From Tethya wilhelma (Eukaryota > Porifera > Demospongiae > Tethyida > Tethyidae), in the NCBI GenBank assembly GCA_964030475.1, contig CAXIPT010000003.1:11792510-11856509 (forward strand): DNA of 64,000 nt. The letters run 5' to 3'. The notes beneath the pieces were generated by a model, which made no database searches, had not been told where the DNA came from, and saw nothing but the letters and a program-made list of their open reading frames with translations. Positions 1 through 22,754 of this stretch are shown one piece after another; within the stretch, counting starts at the first letter, position 1; the number at the start of each line of letters is the position of its first letter. The position numbers and the translations under genes were made by a program.

Positions 1-793
1 AATTAACCTTATTGTACCTTCTCATCCTAATCTGTATTACAGCATCATTCATTTTTATTCTTGTGTATATATCACAACCAACAGTCAGTTCAGTTTCGGA
101 CGTAAACATTTCATTTGTATGATCATGAAAACATGTTGTTGATTTTGACAATAAACAGTTCACTACCAGGAAAATGTTTAACAAACTTCTCGCTAAATTT
201 TAATAATAATTTTACTGGCAAAGATATCCTATAATGTATAGAGGGAGTTATAAGAGACTATACTGTATAGCTACGTGCATACATGTATCATGTGATCATA
301 ACGTGCATACATGTATCATGTGATCATAACGGCCAGCAATATTGCAATATGCATGCATATGCTATGTGACTTGCAGCAGTATGTACACACACCTGTGACC
401 ATTTACAACAAGTGCAGGACTTTATGTGCACGTGTGTTGTGTGTGTGACCTCCCTGTCTAAAGGAGGAACAGACTACCCACTAAAGTCCACCCCTCCTTG
501 TCCTCCTGGGCTGGCTGGGCCAACCTCAGTTATTGTACTTGCATTGTAAATTTGTGTTTATGTAATGGGACTTGCGGGGGCCTGCTCTTAGCAAAACAAT
601 TAATCTGCACTTAAAGAAGCCACCAAACTCAGCCTATCAAAGTCTCGTTGTGTATAAAATCACAGATAAATTCTGTGCATTTTATACGAGTCAGTACTGA
701 TCCTCCATATAGATGAGATGCGTACTAGGATTGCAGACTTGATGCGTAGATCTTGTACTAGTTACAAAGTGAAAGTATATCTAGCGTTCTCCG
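1..793. other. Upstream region of the PI3-kinase gene
   Basis: No coding exon is recognised. The stretch is AT-rich and holds a 28 bp tandem duplication at 273-328 and GT/CA-rich patches around 380-450. It ends at the first ATG of the PI3-kinase model, so it probably carries that gene's promoter and 5' UTR. No clear TATA box or other defined element was identified. Confidence 0.4.
273..328. repeat. 28 bp exact tandem duplication
   Basis: The bases at 273-300 are repeated exactly at 301-328. Each copy contains ACATGT and a TGTGATCA core. It lies about 470 bp upstream of the PI3-kinase start codon. It is a simple direct duplication; a regulatory role is only a possibility. Confidence 0.85.
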
Positions 794-11636
<10,843 letters not shown>

Positions 11637-11657
11637 CCCTCTCATGGCTTCATCGTC

Positions 11658-11663
11658 AATAAA
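11658..11663 (+). promoter_or_regulatory. Polyadenylation signal of the PI3-kinase gene
   Basis: AATAAA lies 21 bases after the TAG stop and is followed by T-rich DNA. It implies a very short 3' UTR. Confidence 0.6.
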
Positions 11664-12424
11664 CTTCATAGAAGAATGTCATTTTCCGTTGTTGTTTTTC
11701 CCCCTCTTTGTTTTTGTTCTCATTCTAAGTGTCTGTCATTGTTGACTTATACACGATTCAGGTATACACACAGAAGCCACTATACCATACCTACTATTGC
11801 CCACTAGTTCCAATATTACATATTTGTATATACTGCTGAACTCTCACCGTGAACTCCCTTTAATTAGGTGCAGCTGTACCATAAATCACCTCCAGAAGAT
11901 AATTAATTATTCATCATGGGAAAATAATCATTTATTGTTTGTGTTTTGAAATTTGTGTCTTTATATTTGTCACTGGTTTATTTCAACTCCCCAATAATAC
12001 GATTTTAGCTACATTAAATTTTTAATGTAAAATACATATATATATATATACTGCCGTGTTTTTTTTAAACAACAGCTAAGGGAGGGACGTGAGATCGAGA
12101 CTATGGAACATCCATATTAATCCATTTCACAGATAGATCCCCACCCATTGCTAGCTAACGACTAGCACATGCAACCATGCATGCACCTCAACAAAAGACC
12201 AGGTACAAAAATAATATACATGATACTTCTTGCAATACAGTAGAAAAGGGACAGGGTAGATATAGCATGGGTGACTATAGCAACTGAGAAAGCATGGGAT
12301 TATAATACAACTGAATTGGATTGGAGATTAAGTGATGAAGAAAATCAAATGATCACAAATCATGAATCACTAGTCAAGAATCATTTTCTTTTGTGATGTT
12401 GATCGTTTTGATTGAGTGTTTGAA
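11664..12424. other. Intergenic region between convergent genes
   Basis: This AT-rich DNA separates the PI3-kinase 3' end and the AMDHD1 stop codon, which face each other. No further exon, RNA gene or clear repeat was seen apart from a short (TA)n run near 12036-12051. Confidence 0.5.
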
Positions 12425-15400
12425 TCATTTTGGATTTGTGTGGACAATTTTACCGGCTTTAATCACATACCTGATGACATCGTTATGGCAACCAAACTGG
12501 TAGATGAGATGCTCCCAACTGCACAACACACACACACACACACACACACACTGTCAGCATCAAATGGTACATAATTTATTTGTGAGTAATAATCAAATCA
12601 AATAAATTAACATAATAGTGCTATTCATGTCTGTGCTTTAAATTAATAAATTATTAATTGCTATTGGAAAAAGATTTATGTGTGGAAAAAGATTACAAAG
12701 ATTGCTGTGTGGAAACTGTTATGCAGTAAACATTGCAGGAAAAGATAAAAAGATTAATTTGTGAAAAAGATTTAATCTTTATTAGTAGTAATTGAAAGCA
12801 CAGACATGAATAAACACGTATGCTAATAACATGAATTAACAAGCAATAATCATTCAATCTTAATTCTCTTACTTTGCAGCGTCCAGGATGATCATGTCTC
12901 CCCATTTGCCCACTTCGATGGATCCGTACTCCTCAGAGAGACCGAGGGCAGCTGCAGCGTTGATGGTGGCTGCCGAGAGAGCCTCTGTCATCGTCATGTG
13001 GAGATTGACACATGCTAGGTGCATCACCATCGGCTGGCATCGTGTGTGTGTGTGTGTGTGTGCAAGGATGAGATCTTACATAATAGATATCAATTTTGTT
13101 TCAAAATAATTGCCTAATCCGTACTTTAGATTGTGAAATTTTCACAAATCACTCACAAACAGAAACTAGGGAAAATTTAAAATGCGAGGTTGTTATTATA
13201 AATAAAAATTTAGCAATGAAAACCAAGGATCCAAAGTACGTAGTTAGATGCAAGGATCCAAAGTGGATAGATGTGTGTATTTGTACAAAGTTAAGGTTAA
13301 CAAGAATCTACTACACTCACCATAGACATACAAAAGGCATTAGGGTTGAAATCACTGCCCAGTGCAACTGCCACACCTACACACAAAACAATGACCATTT
13401 CTGACAAGTTGCATTAACCACCTTTACCATACAATCTTAGCAAACCTGCGACCTCAACTTGGCAGAGGATGTACATACGTACCTTTATCAATCAGATCTC
13501 TGGCCGGAGGTGGCTTGATCCTGAGGATGTAGGCGGTGGTTGGGAGCAGGACTCCCACCACTCCGGCATGAGCCATGGCCTCTATGCCAGCTGGGCTGAC
13601 GTGCTCCAAGTGACTCACAGCGTGGGCACCGAGCTCAGCTGCAAGCTAGCAGGAGGAGGAAGAGAAATTCAGACCATCAAGGCATTGTTGGAAAGAAATG
13701 AACCAACATAATGGTTCATAGGAGTAAGTTTGAAAGAAATGAATCAACATTGGTCCACTAAGGTGAATTTGGATCACCACTACATATTATTGTCAGTGAC
13801 TCACCCCTCCCAACCTTCTAAACACAAACAAATGAAATGTGCAGTTTTTGACAAAGAGTGGACTAGACAAATACCATGCTAACCTCTCCAGAGTTCATAG
13901 GATGAAGTTCGTCGCCATGGAAGTTGATCTTCCAGCCAGCCTCTTGGCCTGCCTTGAGGATCTGCCGAGAGGTGTCCGTGTCAAAAACTCCCTTCTCACA
14001 AAACACATCCACGTTGTCCACTGTGAGGGAGTTGGAGGAGCAGAGGTCCTTCAGAGCGGGGATTTGAACATCAATGACATTTCTAGCGGCTTCCTCAGCT
14101 GTGCTCCCCCTGAGAGGAGAACACAAAGAAACATCTTATGGGATGCTAAAATTTACCTATATTTACAGTAAATGCTTTGTTTCATTACTGCCCATTACAT
14201 GTTTTTGATGAAAAATTTTCTATCATGACTATACACATAAAACCAACAAAGAAATGGGCTCTCTGATTCAACATAATATTATTAGACAAGACCCACACAA
14301 CACACTAACACCTGTACAGTCCAACCAAACCAACCCACCTAGGCACTGCGTGTGCTCCACAGTAGGTAGCTGAGATGTCGATGGCGTGCTCCTCTTTGGC
14401 CTTCTCTAGCACCCTCAGCATCTTGTACTCGTTCTCCAGGTCCAGACCATAGCCACTCTTGGCCTCCACCAGTGTGGTGCCCCCTCTCAGCATGGAGGTG
14501 AGGCGCTGGGAGAGAGAGGAGTAGAGCTGGTCGAAGGTGGCTCTGTGAACACAATCTACGGTGAAGTGGATGCCTCCTCCTTTGGCATGGATGTCCATGT
14601 AGGTGGCTCCAGCCAGCTGGGAGGGAGGGAGGGAGTGTGTGTGTGTGTGTGTGTGCGTGTGTGTGTGTGTGTGTGATGAGAAACTTGAGACATGCAGAAA
14701 ATGTTACAGTCGAATCGCCGCATAAAGATTTTAATTAAAAACCGGAAGTAGTTTAGTGAGCTATTTGAGAGCTTCCGGATTTGTGGGATTTTTTGCATAA
14801 TGTTTGAACAATTGTATCTTTCGTTCACTGTATGCTACTAAAATATTAACCACACAAGTAGCTAGTATTTTCTTTACAGATTACAATAATACCAAACATA
14901 AAACACAATCTACTTAGCTGCAGCAATCACTGTGCAGCAAAGCAAGTAACTCCAGTCTCTATGTGAAATAGGTCCCTCATACTTCCCGTGCAGAAATTTT
15001 TTCACATCCTCAGATTGAATCCAAACTCCAGTTGTGGACAGATCAAGGTCTACTCAGCTCATAACTCAAGAATAAAAATGGTTCATTGTAATCTCTGGCA
15101 AACACAGCTTGCTGAACTTCACTAATTTAATCTTACATCATACACGTGAATTGCATGCTAACATGCGTGATTTACATATATTCAAGCAGCTAGCATACAG
15201 CTGCAGGATGCTAGAGCTAGAAAACAAGTTATTAACGCCAAAGCACAGCTAAATTGCCCATGCAAAAAGTTTATTATCATGATAATGACAATGTAAGTAC
15301 ACAATAGCATAATAGAATACACAACAGCAGGCCGCTGCTGCCTCAAGTGGCAGAATGGGCAATCCTGGTCAGCCATGTTGCAACGTTGGGCTAGATACAA

Positions 15401-17469
15401 GCCAGAAAACCAGTATTGTCACACCAATAAACTCAGGACATGAAGGGTACATCAAAGTCACTTTATACTTATAGCAGAATGAAGCCTATAGCTGAGACTT
15501 GCACTTGTAGAGACTGTAGGGATCGCTTGAGATGTATCGATGAGGAAGATTTACACCTAAATGGAAGAAAGAAGACACAAAAATTTAATATCAAGTATTA
15601 CATGCTAGGGTATTGAGTCACTTCTAACACTTGATGTACTAGTTGAAGTTCACAATTGAATTACAGTGAATGCATATAGATATACAAAAGTCACATCCAA
15701 CAAGGTATTGTGAAGAAGGCGTACGTAACAGTCATAGATACTTAAATCTTTAACCACAAGCTTAGATATATAGTACCATGAACCAAAACCTATTATTCAG
15801 TCGATCGACAATATTAAAAATTTATTAATTAAATAGGCTCATATAGGCTCATAGTTTTTGGAGTAGTTTGATGGTGAATATTACAGGGATGTGAGAATTT
15901 CTAGTTACTTCTTTCTTTTCTTACAAGTGTCCCACAAAAAATAACTTAGGGAGCGTGATGGGCCACGTTTTGTGTCATGGCATGGCACATAGTAAGAAAG
16001 AGGGGTGCTCTAATTAGAATCAAAGAGCTACAAAGCTTACATGTTCAGAAATTGAGAGAATGATAGCTTCCAGATAGATTTTTGTCTATGTTGCATCATT
16101 GATTTAGGCCACTTTGCTTATATAGCGCACCAGAGAAAAGGTAGGGTCACCCAGGGCATGGCTGTACAGGAAAACATGTGCCTATTTTCACACTAATTTG
16201 CAACCTGATAACTCCCGATCCACATGCCAAACCATCTCCAGATTTCAGAAAAGGGTAAATCAACACATCATCTTACATATTTACAGTTCTTACCTCATTT
16301 ATAAGATGTGAAAAAATTTCTGCACGCTTTTCCCGAGGCATATTCATCGCAACTCGTTGAGAAGCACTGCTGTAGATACTCGCTGTTTTCACAGCCACAC
16401 ATGGTAGAGTCACAAAAACATGGAAATGCAACTCTTCACACTACTGGCTAGCATACAAACCTTCCTGCTACCTGCTAATATTTAGCAGATGCCAAGAAAA
16501 AGTCGCTGAATACTGATTAGATTTTTCCAGTTTTCAGGTCCAAGAAAAATTATGACGTAATTGGTAATGCATATGAAAATTAAACTTGTATTGCTACTAT
16601 ACGGACTTCCGGTCAGTGGCGATTCGACTGGTTAAAGGTTACTGTGTCACTATATAAGCACTGTTTTGTTACTAAAAATAAGACGTTTTGAGACCTTTTG
16701 TGACGTTTTTTTGTTTTGTTTCTAGCGCAATATGTGTACTACGTCTGGATACTAGCTTCATGTATATAGGTAGGTGTATTAGTAACAAAACAGTGCTTAT
16801 ATATTGACAGAGTTTTTGCAGACCTAAAGGCCTTCCAAAAAAATAAATACATTAGCTGTCATCAATGACAGAATCAACTAGTGGCTGTATCCAGCAGTGA
16901 ACTAGCGAGGCTTATATAGCATGAGTTGTTTCGAAATACTTGTGGGTTTAGAAGGAATGCAAACAGCACACTTAAATGGACATACACATACAACCACTAC
17001 TATACGCACACACACCATACACATACATACAATAGCTCACCTTCATGGCAAACTCGTGCACCCTATCTCCCACCCACACAGGATGGGTATGGGCGTCCAC
17101 TAGACCAGGCAAGACACACATGCCTGTTGCATCTATACTCTGTTGGAAGGTGCAACCTTTGAGCTGGGAATCTACCTGCAAAATTCAATACCTTATCATA
17201 TCAACCGATAAGCATTAAAAAAAAATTAAAAAAAATAAAAACCAACTTGCACGACTTTGCATGTGCATAGCTCTATAGTGAAACCACACCTCTTTGTCTC
17301 CGCCCACTGCTGCAATCCTTCCCATACTGTCCACCACCACACTCAGTCCGTTCGACTCAGAACCCTCGAGAATAGCGAGGTCCTTCATGGCGGCGCCTTG
17401 AAGCATCTTCTCCCTATTGGCACACACCAGCACCACTTGCGAGGCGTTGCGGATGCGAAGGAGAGCCAT
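12425..17469 (-). CDS. AMDHD1: Imidazolonepropionase (amidohydrolase domain protein 1)
   Basis: Cytosolic amidohydrolase of histidine breakdown; it hydrolyses 4-imidazolone-5-propanoate to N-formimino-L-glutamate. Eight exons on the minus strand: 17469-17290, 17175-17041, 14616-14339, 14109-13884, 13645-13483, 13376-13321, 13033-12873, 12518-12425. The total is 1293 nt, 430 residues; the human protein has 426. The metal-binding motif [10 protein letters not shown] is at about residues 85-94. [45 protein letters not shown] and the C-terminal WEHLIYQFG are all family-typical. Splice phases agree throughout. Intron 2 is unusually long here (2.4 kb). It is head-to-head with CFAP100. No defect is seen, so an active enzyme is expected. 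Confidence 0.95.
14617..17040. other. Long second intron of AMDHD1
   Basis: 2.4 kb of AT-rich non-coding DNA. It begins with a (GT)n run at about 14637-14674 and contains a 153 bp element with perfect 23 bp inverted ends (16651-16803). No exon of another gene was recognised on either strand. Confidence 0.6.
16651..16803. mobile_element. Short inverted-repeat element (MITE-like)
   Basis: The 23 bases at 16651-16673 are the exact reverse complement of 16781-16803, around a 107 bp centre with no coding potential. The size and structure fit a miniature inverted-repeat transposon. A target-site duplication was not identified. Confidence 0.5.
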
Positions 17470-17757
17470 TCTATGAATTCATGAATAAAAAATGTCATGT
17501 ACGGTAGTAGTGAGATTTGCAGGTATAAATTACCTCTCTATACTTTCACTTATTACTTCTATGAAGGCTGAGAAACATGTAGCAAGCAAAAAATCCCAAA
17601 ATGTCACTGTCCCGCTTCAGCTTCTGAATAATTCATTACGTAATAATAGTCATTTGGGTTCAAAGGTCACGTTTCCATAGCAACAAATGAAGACACTGCT
17701 GCTTTGCATGTGTGTCAATCAGAGATCATAGGTTGTGAGGCGCAGGTAACGACAAAG
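17470..17757. promoter_or_regulatory. Divergent promoter of AMDHD1 and CFAP100
   Basis: 288 bp between the two start codons of opposite-strand genes. It contains TTACGTAA (17636-17643) and TTGCATGTG. No TATA box is obvious. Promoter assignment rests on position only. Confidence 0.45.
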
Positions 17758-18857
17758 ATGGCCACTGCTGTTTCACACTCACCACAGTCTTCATCTCCAA
17801 CGTTTGCCAAGAGAACTGGTAAGAGAAACCGTCATAAAAGTAATACAAAATTATACAGAATATTTAATCCACAGATCCACAAGTTACTTTATGTAGTTTC
17901 GTAGGTTCCTTGAATGGGACTTGTTTTATTTAGCCTATTAACTACAGTTAGGGCCCATCACATTATTAATTCTTGTATAATAATGTAGCATTGTCATGCA
18001 TAATTTACTTTCCAGTCTGTATGGTGTAGCAGTATATATTATTTCAAACTTGCAGACAGTAGAGCTCCTCCTCCTCCTGGTTCATCTCGACTGACAGGGA
18101 GGCACACTGTCCTCCCACCTTTGGTCACACCCTCTCAGGATGACGCTAAAGGGGAAATGAAACCGAATCCTTTCATTATGCCCCCCACAAACGAGCTCTT
18201 CACACTGAGAGAGCGAGAGAGACTCCAATTGAAGAAAGAGAGAGCTGAAGAACGTAAGCTTCAAGTTCACGAAAAGTCGACATACGCTTCACGTCTGAAT
18301 GCCAAGACTGCCTCTCTAAGGAAGCAAGCCTTGACGCCAGATCTAGCAGGCACAGAGGGAGGTGCCATTGACAAGGAGTCAGGGATACACGAGGACACCC
18401 AGTTTGTGCTGTCGACAACCAAAGATAGACGGATCGAGAAGGAGGACTTGACAAGCTTTGTGCAGAGGAAGAAGGACATGTTTCTTGTGCAGTACGCTCT
18501 TGGTGTGAAGAGAGATGAGATCAAGAAGCTGGAAGACATTGCCAGGGTGAGTGTGTGTGTGTCTGATTATAACCGAGCATGTTTGAATTATAACTATATG
18601 TGAGTTATAACTTTATGTTTGAATTATAACTCTGTTTTGAGTTATAAATACAAGTTTGAGTTGTAACTGTTGTTTTCTTTCTCTCTCTGTGTGTGTAGGC
18701 AGAGGAGAGGAAACTTCAAGCTGCTGAAAAGTACCTTGAAGAGAGTGCTATGATGTTTGATGAATTTCTCAAGGAGAACGATAAGAATGCTGTGGAAGCC
18801 ATCAAAATGTAATGCATGTCTCAATTGCATTATTCATTAATGTGCATGATCATGATA

Positions 18858-18908
<51 letters not shown>

Positions 18909-20780
18909 TGTTCAGGGCTGAAGCTGCTACCAAAGCTAAACTTGAAAAAGTCGCTGAAATCAAACGACTCAATGCACTTCTTGTAGCCACAAAAAAGTAA
19001 GCAATACTCAATTATGCAAAGACATATGAAAGAGCCTGACTGTACACTTCTTTTATGATGTTTTCTTCTTTCACTCTCAGTGAAATCTCACGAAACAGCG
19101 ACATGCTCAAGGAACTCCGCACCTACAAGCAGTTCCTGGACAGCCTGGCCCCTCAAGAGTGGCAAGAACAAAAGGAGAAGAGAAGAGCTGCTCGTAAGAG
19201 CCTCTCAAAGCTGCAACTCGAAGAGGGAGGCTCTGCTACTTCGAGTGTAACGAGCACCAAGATTGAAGGGGCAGAGGATGAATTCTCAGATGACGAAGAC
19301 GTGGAGTTGTATTTTGACTCTCCCAGTCAGCTGGTGAGTATCTTCACAGAGCTAGAGGAACAGAACCTCTCTCTGATATTGAACAGCCAGGAGACGGAAG
19401 AGACACTCGAGGAGATACGACAGAACAGAAAGGCTGTTGAGGAGAAGATGTAAGCTTGTGTTTGCATTTGAGCATGCAAAGGAGCTAGGCACAATGAGAA
19501 AAGAGCGCAAGTTGTATTTTTTTGTAAATGTTGTGGAAATCAAATGCCCATTTCTCATAAAACTTGGAAATTCAGTTACATGAGCTCACTGGATATTGAA
19601 AAAAAACTTTACTTTTGGAATGTTTATCTGTTATGTGTGCCATAGTGATGAGTGATCACTTGCAAATTATTATTGTGATTCTCTTAAGTAATGTCCCACC
19701 TCCTGTGTGCCTAGCAAGAATGTCTTCATGTGTGAGTGTGTTACATTATTGTCAGGAATCGGGAGACTGCAAATCTTCAGAAGCAGATAGAACAGCTGAA
19801 TGCTGCCATCGCCAGAGAAGATGAGAAGGCTTATGAACTAGAGATCAAATCAAAGTAAGTGATACTTTGTCACTACCTAGACATCATAGAACTGCTAATT
19901 CAAATATTAGACGTAGCTAAGTACAAGTGTGCTGTGTGGGTCCATCTATTGTGGTGTATTCTGTAGGTTGTATTCATTTGGTGAGTACAAGGCTGAAGAC
20001 CAGGACCTCATGATGGCCGAGCTGGACAAGAAAGTGGCTGATGTCTACTCCAAAACCATTGGACCAAATGATGCCAACCTCCAGTAAGAGAGTAGCACAA
20101 AATTCACAAAAAAAACAACATCTTTTGTACTTAATAATATAATAATATTTTGCTGTAACTGAAATCACCTGGCACACACACACACACTCCTTGACCTGTA
20201 GAACTCTTCAGATGTTGGCAGCGATTGAGAGTAAACTGGAGGAGTTGTTTGAGACCATTGAGAGCCTCCCTTCGGACAAGGTTGAAGCTGCGGAAAAGGT
20301 CAGTTAGGGGTTTGTGTAGCTCTAGATTTCTGAGTAAAATATTTCAACTGTCTTGGCGTTTTTCTTTTTCTCTTTGTGTGTGTGTTTCAGGCAAAGGAGA
20401 AAGAACGTCGCATGAGACTGAGAGAACAGAAACTGGAGGAACAGAGGTTGGCTCAGGAGGAGAGATTGAAGAGGGCTCTGGAGAGAGCACATGCAGATCC
20501 CAAGAAACGAGTAAGACCCTGTTATTATTAGGAGAAATAATTAAATCACATTCCTTCAATGAGAACAAGTTTATACCTATGCAATGTATGACTTGTACAA
20601 AATTAATGATTATGTGTGATCTAAAATGACTAATGACTGATTGTTTCTTTTTGACAATGATTTCAGATCGGTCGTAAGCTGGTCTATCGCTCAGAACCAC
20701 CTGTGCTGAAGAAGAAACAGAAAGAAAAGGACGAACAGAAGGAACGAGAAGAGGAGGAGATGCTGTACTACTTCTCCTAA
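17758..20780 (+). CDS. CFAP100: Cilia- and flagella-associated protein 100 (DUF4200 coiled coil)
   Basis: Axonemal coiled-coil protein of the CFAP100 (CCDC37) family, known as part of the modifier of inner arm dynein complex in motile cilia. Ten exons: 17758-17818, 18056-18546, 18699-18808, 18916-18996, 19081-19449, 19756-19854, 19967-20083, 20202-20298, 20391-20510, 20667-20780. Together 1659 nt, 552 residues. The family block NPFIMPPTNELFTLRERE lies near residue 55. Long charged helices follow (FVQRKKDMFLVQYALGVK, TYKQFLDSLAP, LYFDSPSQL), then a Lys/Glu-rich tail ending EEMLYYFS. All phases agree. A (CA)n run precedes exon 4. The human protein has about 610 residues, so this one is slightly shorter. 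CFAP73 and other DUF4200 relatives are the main alternatives. Confidence 0.88.
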
Positions 20781-21136
20781 CGGAACTCACTCACTCACTC
20801 TCTCACTCAATGAAATCCTGCATTCGATAAACTAAACCATAGCTCAGGATGTTTTAGATTTCTACTCATGCTCGTCTTTGTGTTCAGTGCTTTAATACCA
20901 CCGTGTTGTAACATACATACATCTGTTTGTATTGTGTGCCATTTTATTTTCTCATCATTTCATCACCACTTTTGACACAAAGCTCACACAACCCCTTGCA
21001 CATGAAATAGCTAGTGGGTAATGGTTGCCAAGAATACATGTGACATGTAAAGATACATGTTGCCTACATGCATGCTGACTGTGCATAATTTCATGACTTC
21101 ACACTGAGTGACCATAACTTCAAGTTCTACTAAGTC
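20781..21136. other. Short intergenic region
   Basis: 3' flank of CFAP100 and 5' flank of the intronless gene at 21137. It contains a short TCAC repeat just after the stop. Nothing else is recognised. Confidence 0.4.
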
Positions 21137-21991
21137 ATGATGGGGAATCAGTTGAGTGGAGGTGATGATGACTGGATCAACCCAACCTCTGTGAAGGACA
21201 GGTTCTGGCTGTATGTGGACAGCCCTCTGGTTGGGCTCTCTGACTCTCCCTGCTATGGCAAGTGGGTGATCACTGAACCTCTGGAGAGCATCGATAGGAC
21301 ATGGGCTTTGATTGGAAGTGCTGTTCAAAACTCCCAACTTGAAGTCCTTGAAGCCAAGTGCAGCACCTTGCGTTACAATCCAGACTGCTTCGGTCCAGGA
21401 CCAACGAACATTGCCTCGATATGTGTGTACACGACAGAGGAAAGTGTGGATGCCATTGGACTAAAGTTGATCGAAATGGTAAAACATGATATTTACTATA
21501 AGACAGAGCAAGCTACTCGCAGTGGGGTGTACGAACACACTGCTGCTGGTGAATCAATGTCGATACTGAAAACACTTTATTGGAACGATGGGGAACCTTC
21601 GCTGGAACTGAAAGGCACCACTCCCAACCCAGGTTGGACGAGGATCGATTCCCCCGACTATAAAGACACCTGGCGATTGAATCGTGTCAAAGCTAGCACT
21701 ACTTCAGAGGCAGGTGGTAGTGAGAGGATTCACGGGAAGTGGATAGTGCCGCTGGAATATGGAGAGGTGACTGAGTTCTGGTATCGCCTCAAGGATCTAG
21801 TGGAGAGCGGGGAGCTGGGGGTCATTGAGATGGAGTGTCCTGCTAAGGTCAAGTTGCACGATCCCAGTGAAAAGCCACGACTTCTTTTCTACACGAGTGA
21901 GAAGAGGAGGGAAGGAGTGAGAGAGAGACTAGCTCGGATCTTCAAAACAGATCAGCTGGTTTATGAAGTCGAGAGCTATAGTGAGAAGTGA
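21137..21991 (+). CDS. C11orf68/BLES03-like (UPF0696) protein with two internal repeats
   Basis: A single uninterrupted 284-residue reading frame, unusual among these intron-rich neighbours. Residues about 40-131 start YGKWVITEPLESIDRTWALI and continue to ICVYTTEESVDAIGLKL and IYYKTEQATRSGVYE. Residues about 200-282 start HGKWIVPLEYGEVTEFW and repeat the same order (GKW, aromatic helix, ME-C, hydrophobic strand FYTSEKRREGV). The middle holds TLYWNDGEPSLELKG. The layout resembles the Bles03/C11orf68 family, whose biochemical role is not established; the family name is from memory of its motifs, not a search. No signal peptide or membrane segment, so a soluble cytosolic protein is likely. The upstream codon is a second ATG in frame (21137 or 21140 start). 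Confidence 0.6.
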   Translation: MMGNQLSGGDDDWINPTSVKDRFWLYVDSPLVGLSDSPCYGKWVITEPLESIDRTWALIGSAVQNSQLEVLEAKCSTLRYNPDCFGPGPTNIASICVYTTEESVDAIGLKLIEMVKHDIYYKTEQATRSGVYEHTAAGESMSILKTLYWNDGEPSLELKGTTPNPGWTRIDSPDYKDTWRLNRVKASTTSEAGGSERIHGKWIVPLEYGEVTEFWYRLKDLVESGELGVIEMECPAKVKLHDPSEKPRLLFYTSEKRREGVRERLARIFKTDQLVYEVESYSEK

Positions 21992-22280
21992 AGCATGCAG
22001 AACCAAGTAGCAGCTGAATCAACCTCTCTATACACCACTATAAGAACAGTTGCATGCCATTCCAGTGCAGTTTTTACAGACTTGCTTGACATGATGTGTG
22101 CATGTGTATGCAGCCATGCTCTCTTGTTTAAAATAACACTATTTTTTTCACACAAAATGTATGATTGTATGCATGATTACACAAGGTACATACATATTAC
22201 ACTCACGTACACTAAATCAAAATGTTCTAGTTGTTACAACAAAAATTATCACAAATTTCAAAGCTACATACCAAAAAGAG

Positions 22281-22327
22281 TCATCCAGAACATTCCGTCA
22301 CAGAGTGATTAAGAAATGTTCCTTCAT
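22281..22327 (-). promoter_or_regulatory. Candidate SECIS element (type II)
   Basis: On the minus strand, about 257 nt past the stop of the selenoprotein exon, ATGA (22327-22324) is followed by a 10 bp helix with one bulged G. Next come unpaired AA, a 4 bp mini-stem (TCAC/GTGA) with a TCT loop, and the returning helix strand, ending in GGATGA. Thirteen nucleotides separate ATGA and AA, as in known SECIS elements. The AA followed by a mini-stem is the type II form. The lower helix outside the quartet is weak by eye. Confidence 0.65.
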
Positions 22328-22583
22328 GCCGTGTTTATACGCACTCACACACATCACGTGGTGAGCACAAAACACAAAATCAAAATGGCAGTAGTTATTG
22401 TTCTAGATAAAGAGCACCTTCTGGTTTTGGGCTAGCATTAGCTGTAAAGAAACCGGGATACAAAATACCGAAAAAAACCAACAAAACAATATTAACAGTT
22501 ACTGTAATTCCACAAATAAATGCTCCCAGATTCACAAACAAAAAGTATAGTAGCTAGTAGCCCAAATGGAGACCAGAAGGTGC

Positions 22584-22754
22584 TTAACCTCAGCAACCTT
22601 GAGTGGCCACATTGACGCCCGAAGCCTTGGTGATGTACATGGTGGTGAACTGTTCAGAGTTGGTTGGGTGGATGCCGATGGTGGCATCAAAGTCGGCCTT
22701 TGTAGCTCCCAGTCTCATGGCTACCCCGTACCCCTTCTCAAATCTCGCTTGCAT
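22584..22754 (-). CDS. TXNRD: Thioredoxin reductase, C-terminal selenocysteine exon
   Basis: The last exon of a thioredoxin reductase. The frame reads [42 protein letters not shown], then Gly-Cys-TGA-Gly-TAA. The TGA at 22592-22590 is in the exact place of selenocysteine in the Gly-Cys-Sec-Gly redox tail that passes electrons to thioredoxin. The start given (22754) follows a possible CTACGGTAG acceptor; the true border is uncertain within about 20 bases. The rest of the dimerisation domain is not found upstream. Other exons of the same kind of enzyme lie at 37132-38974, same strand. The two parts may be one gene broken by misassembly, or two genes. A SECIS candidate follows. Confidence 0.85.

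Noticed and set aside
22584..22754. Treating the TGA at 22592-22590 as a disabling stop (pseudogene)
   Set aside because: The TGA is in the exact Gly-Cys-Sec-Gly position, followed by Gly and TAA, and a SECIS-like hairpin lies downstream.
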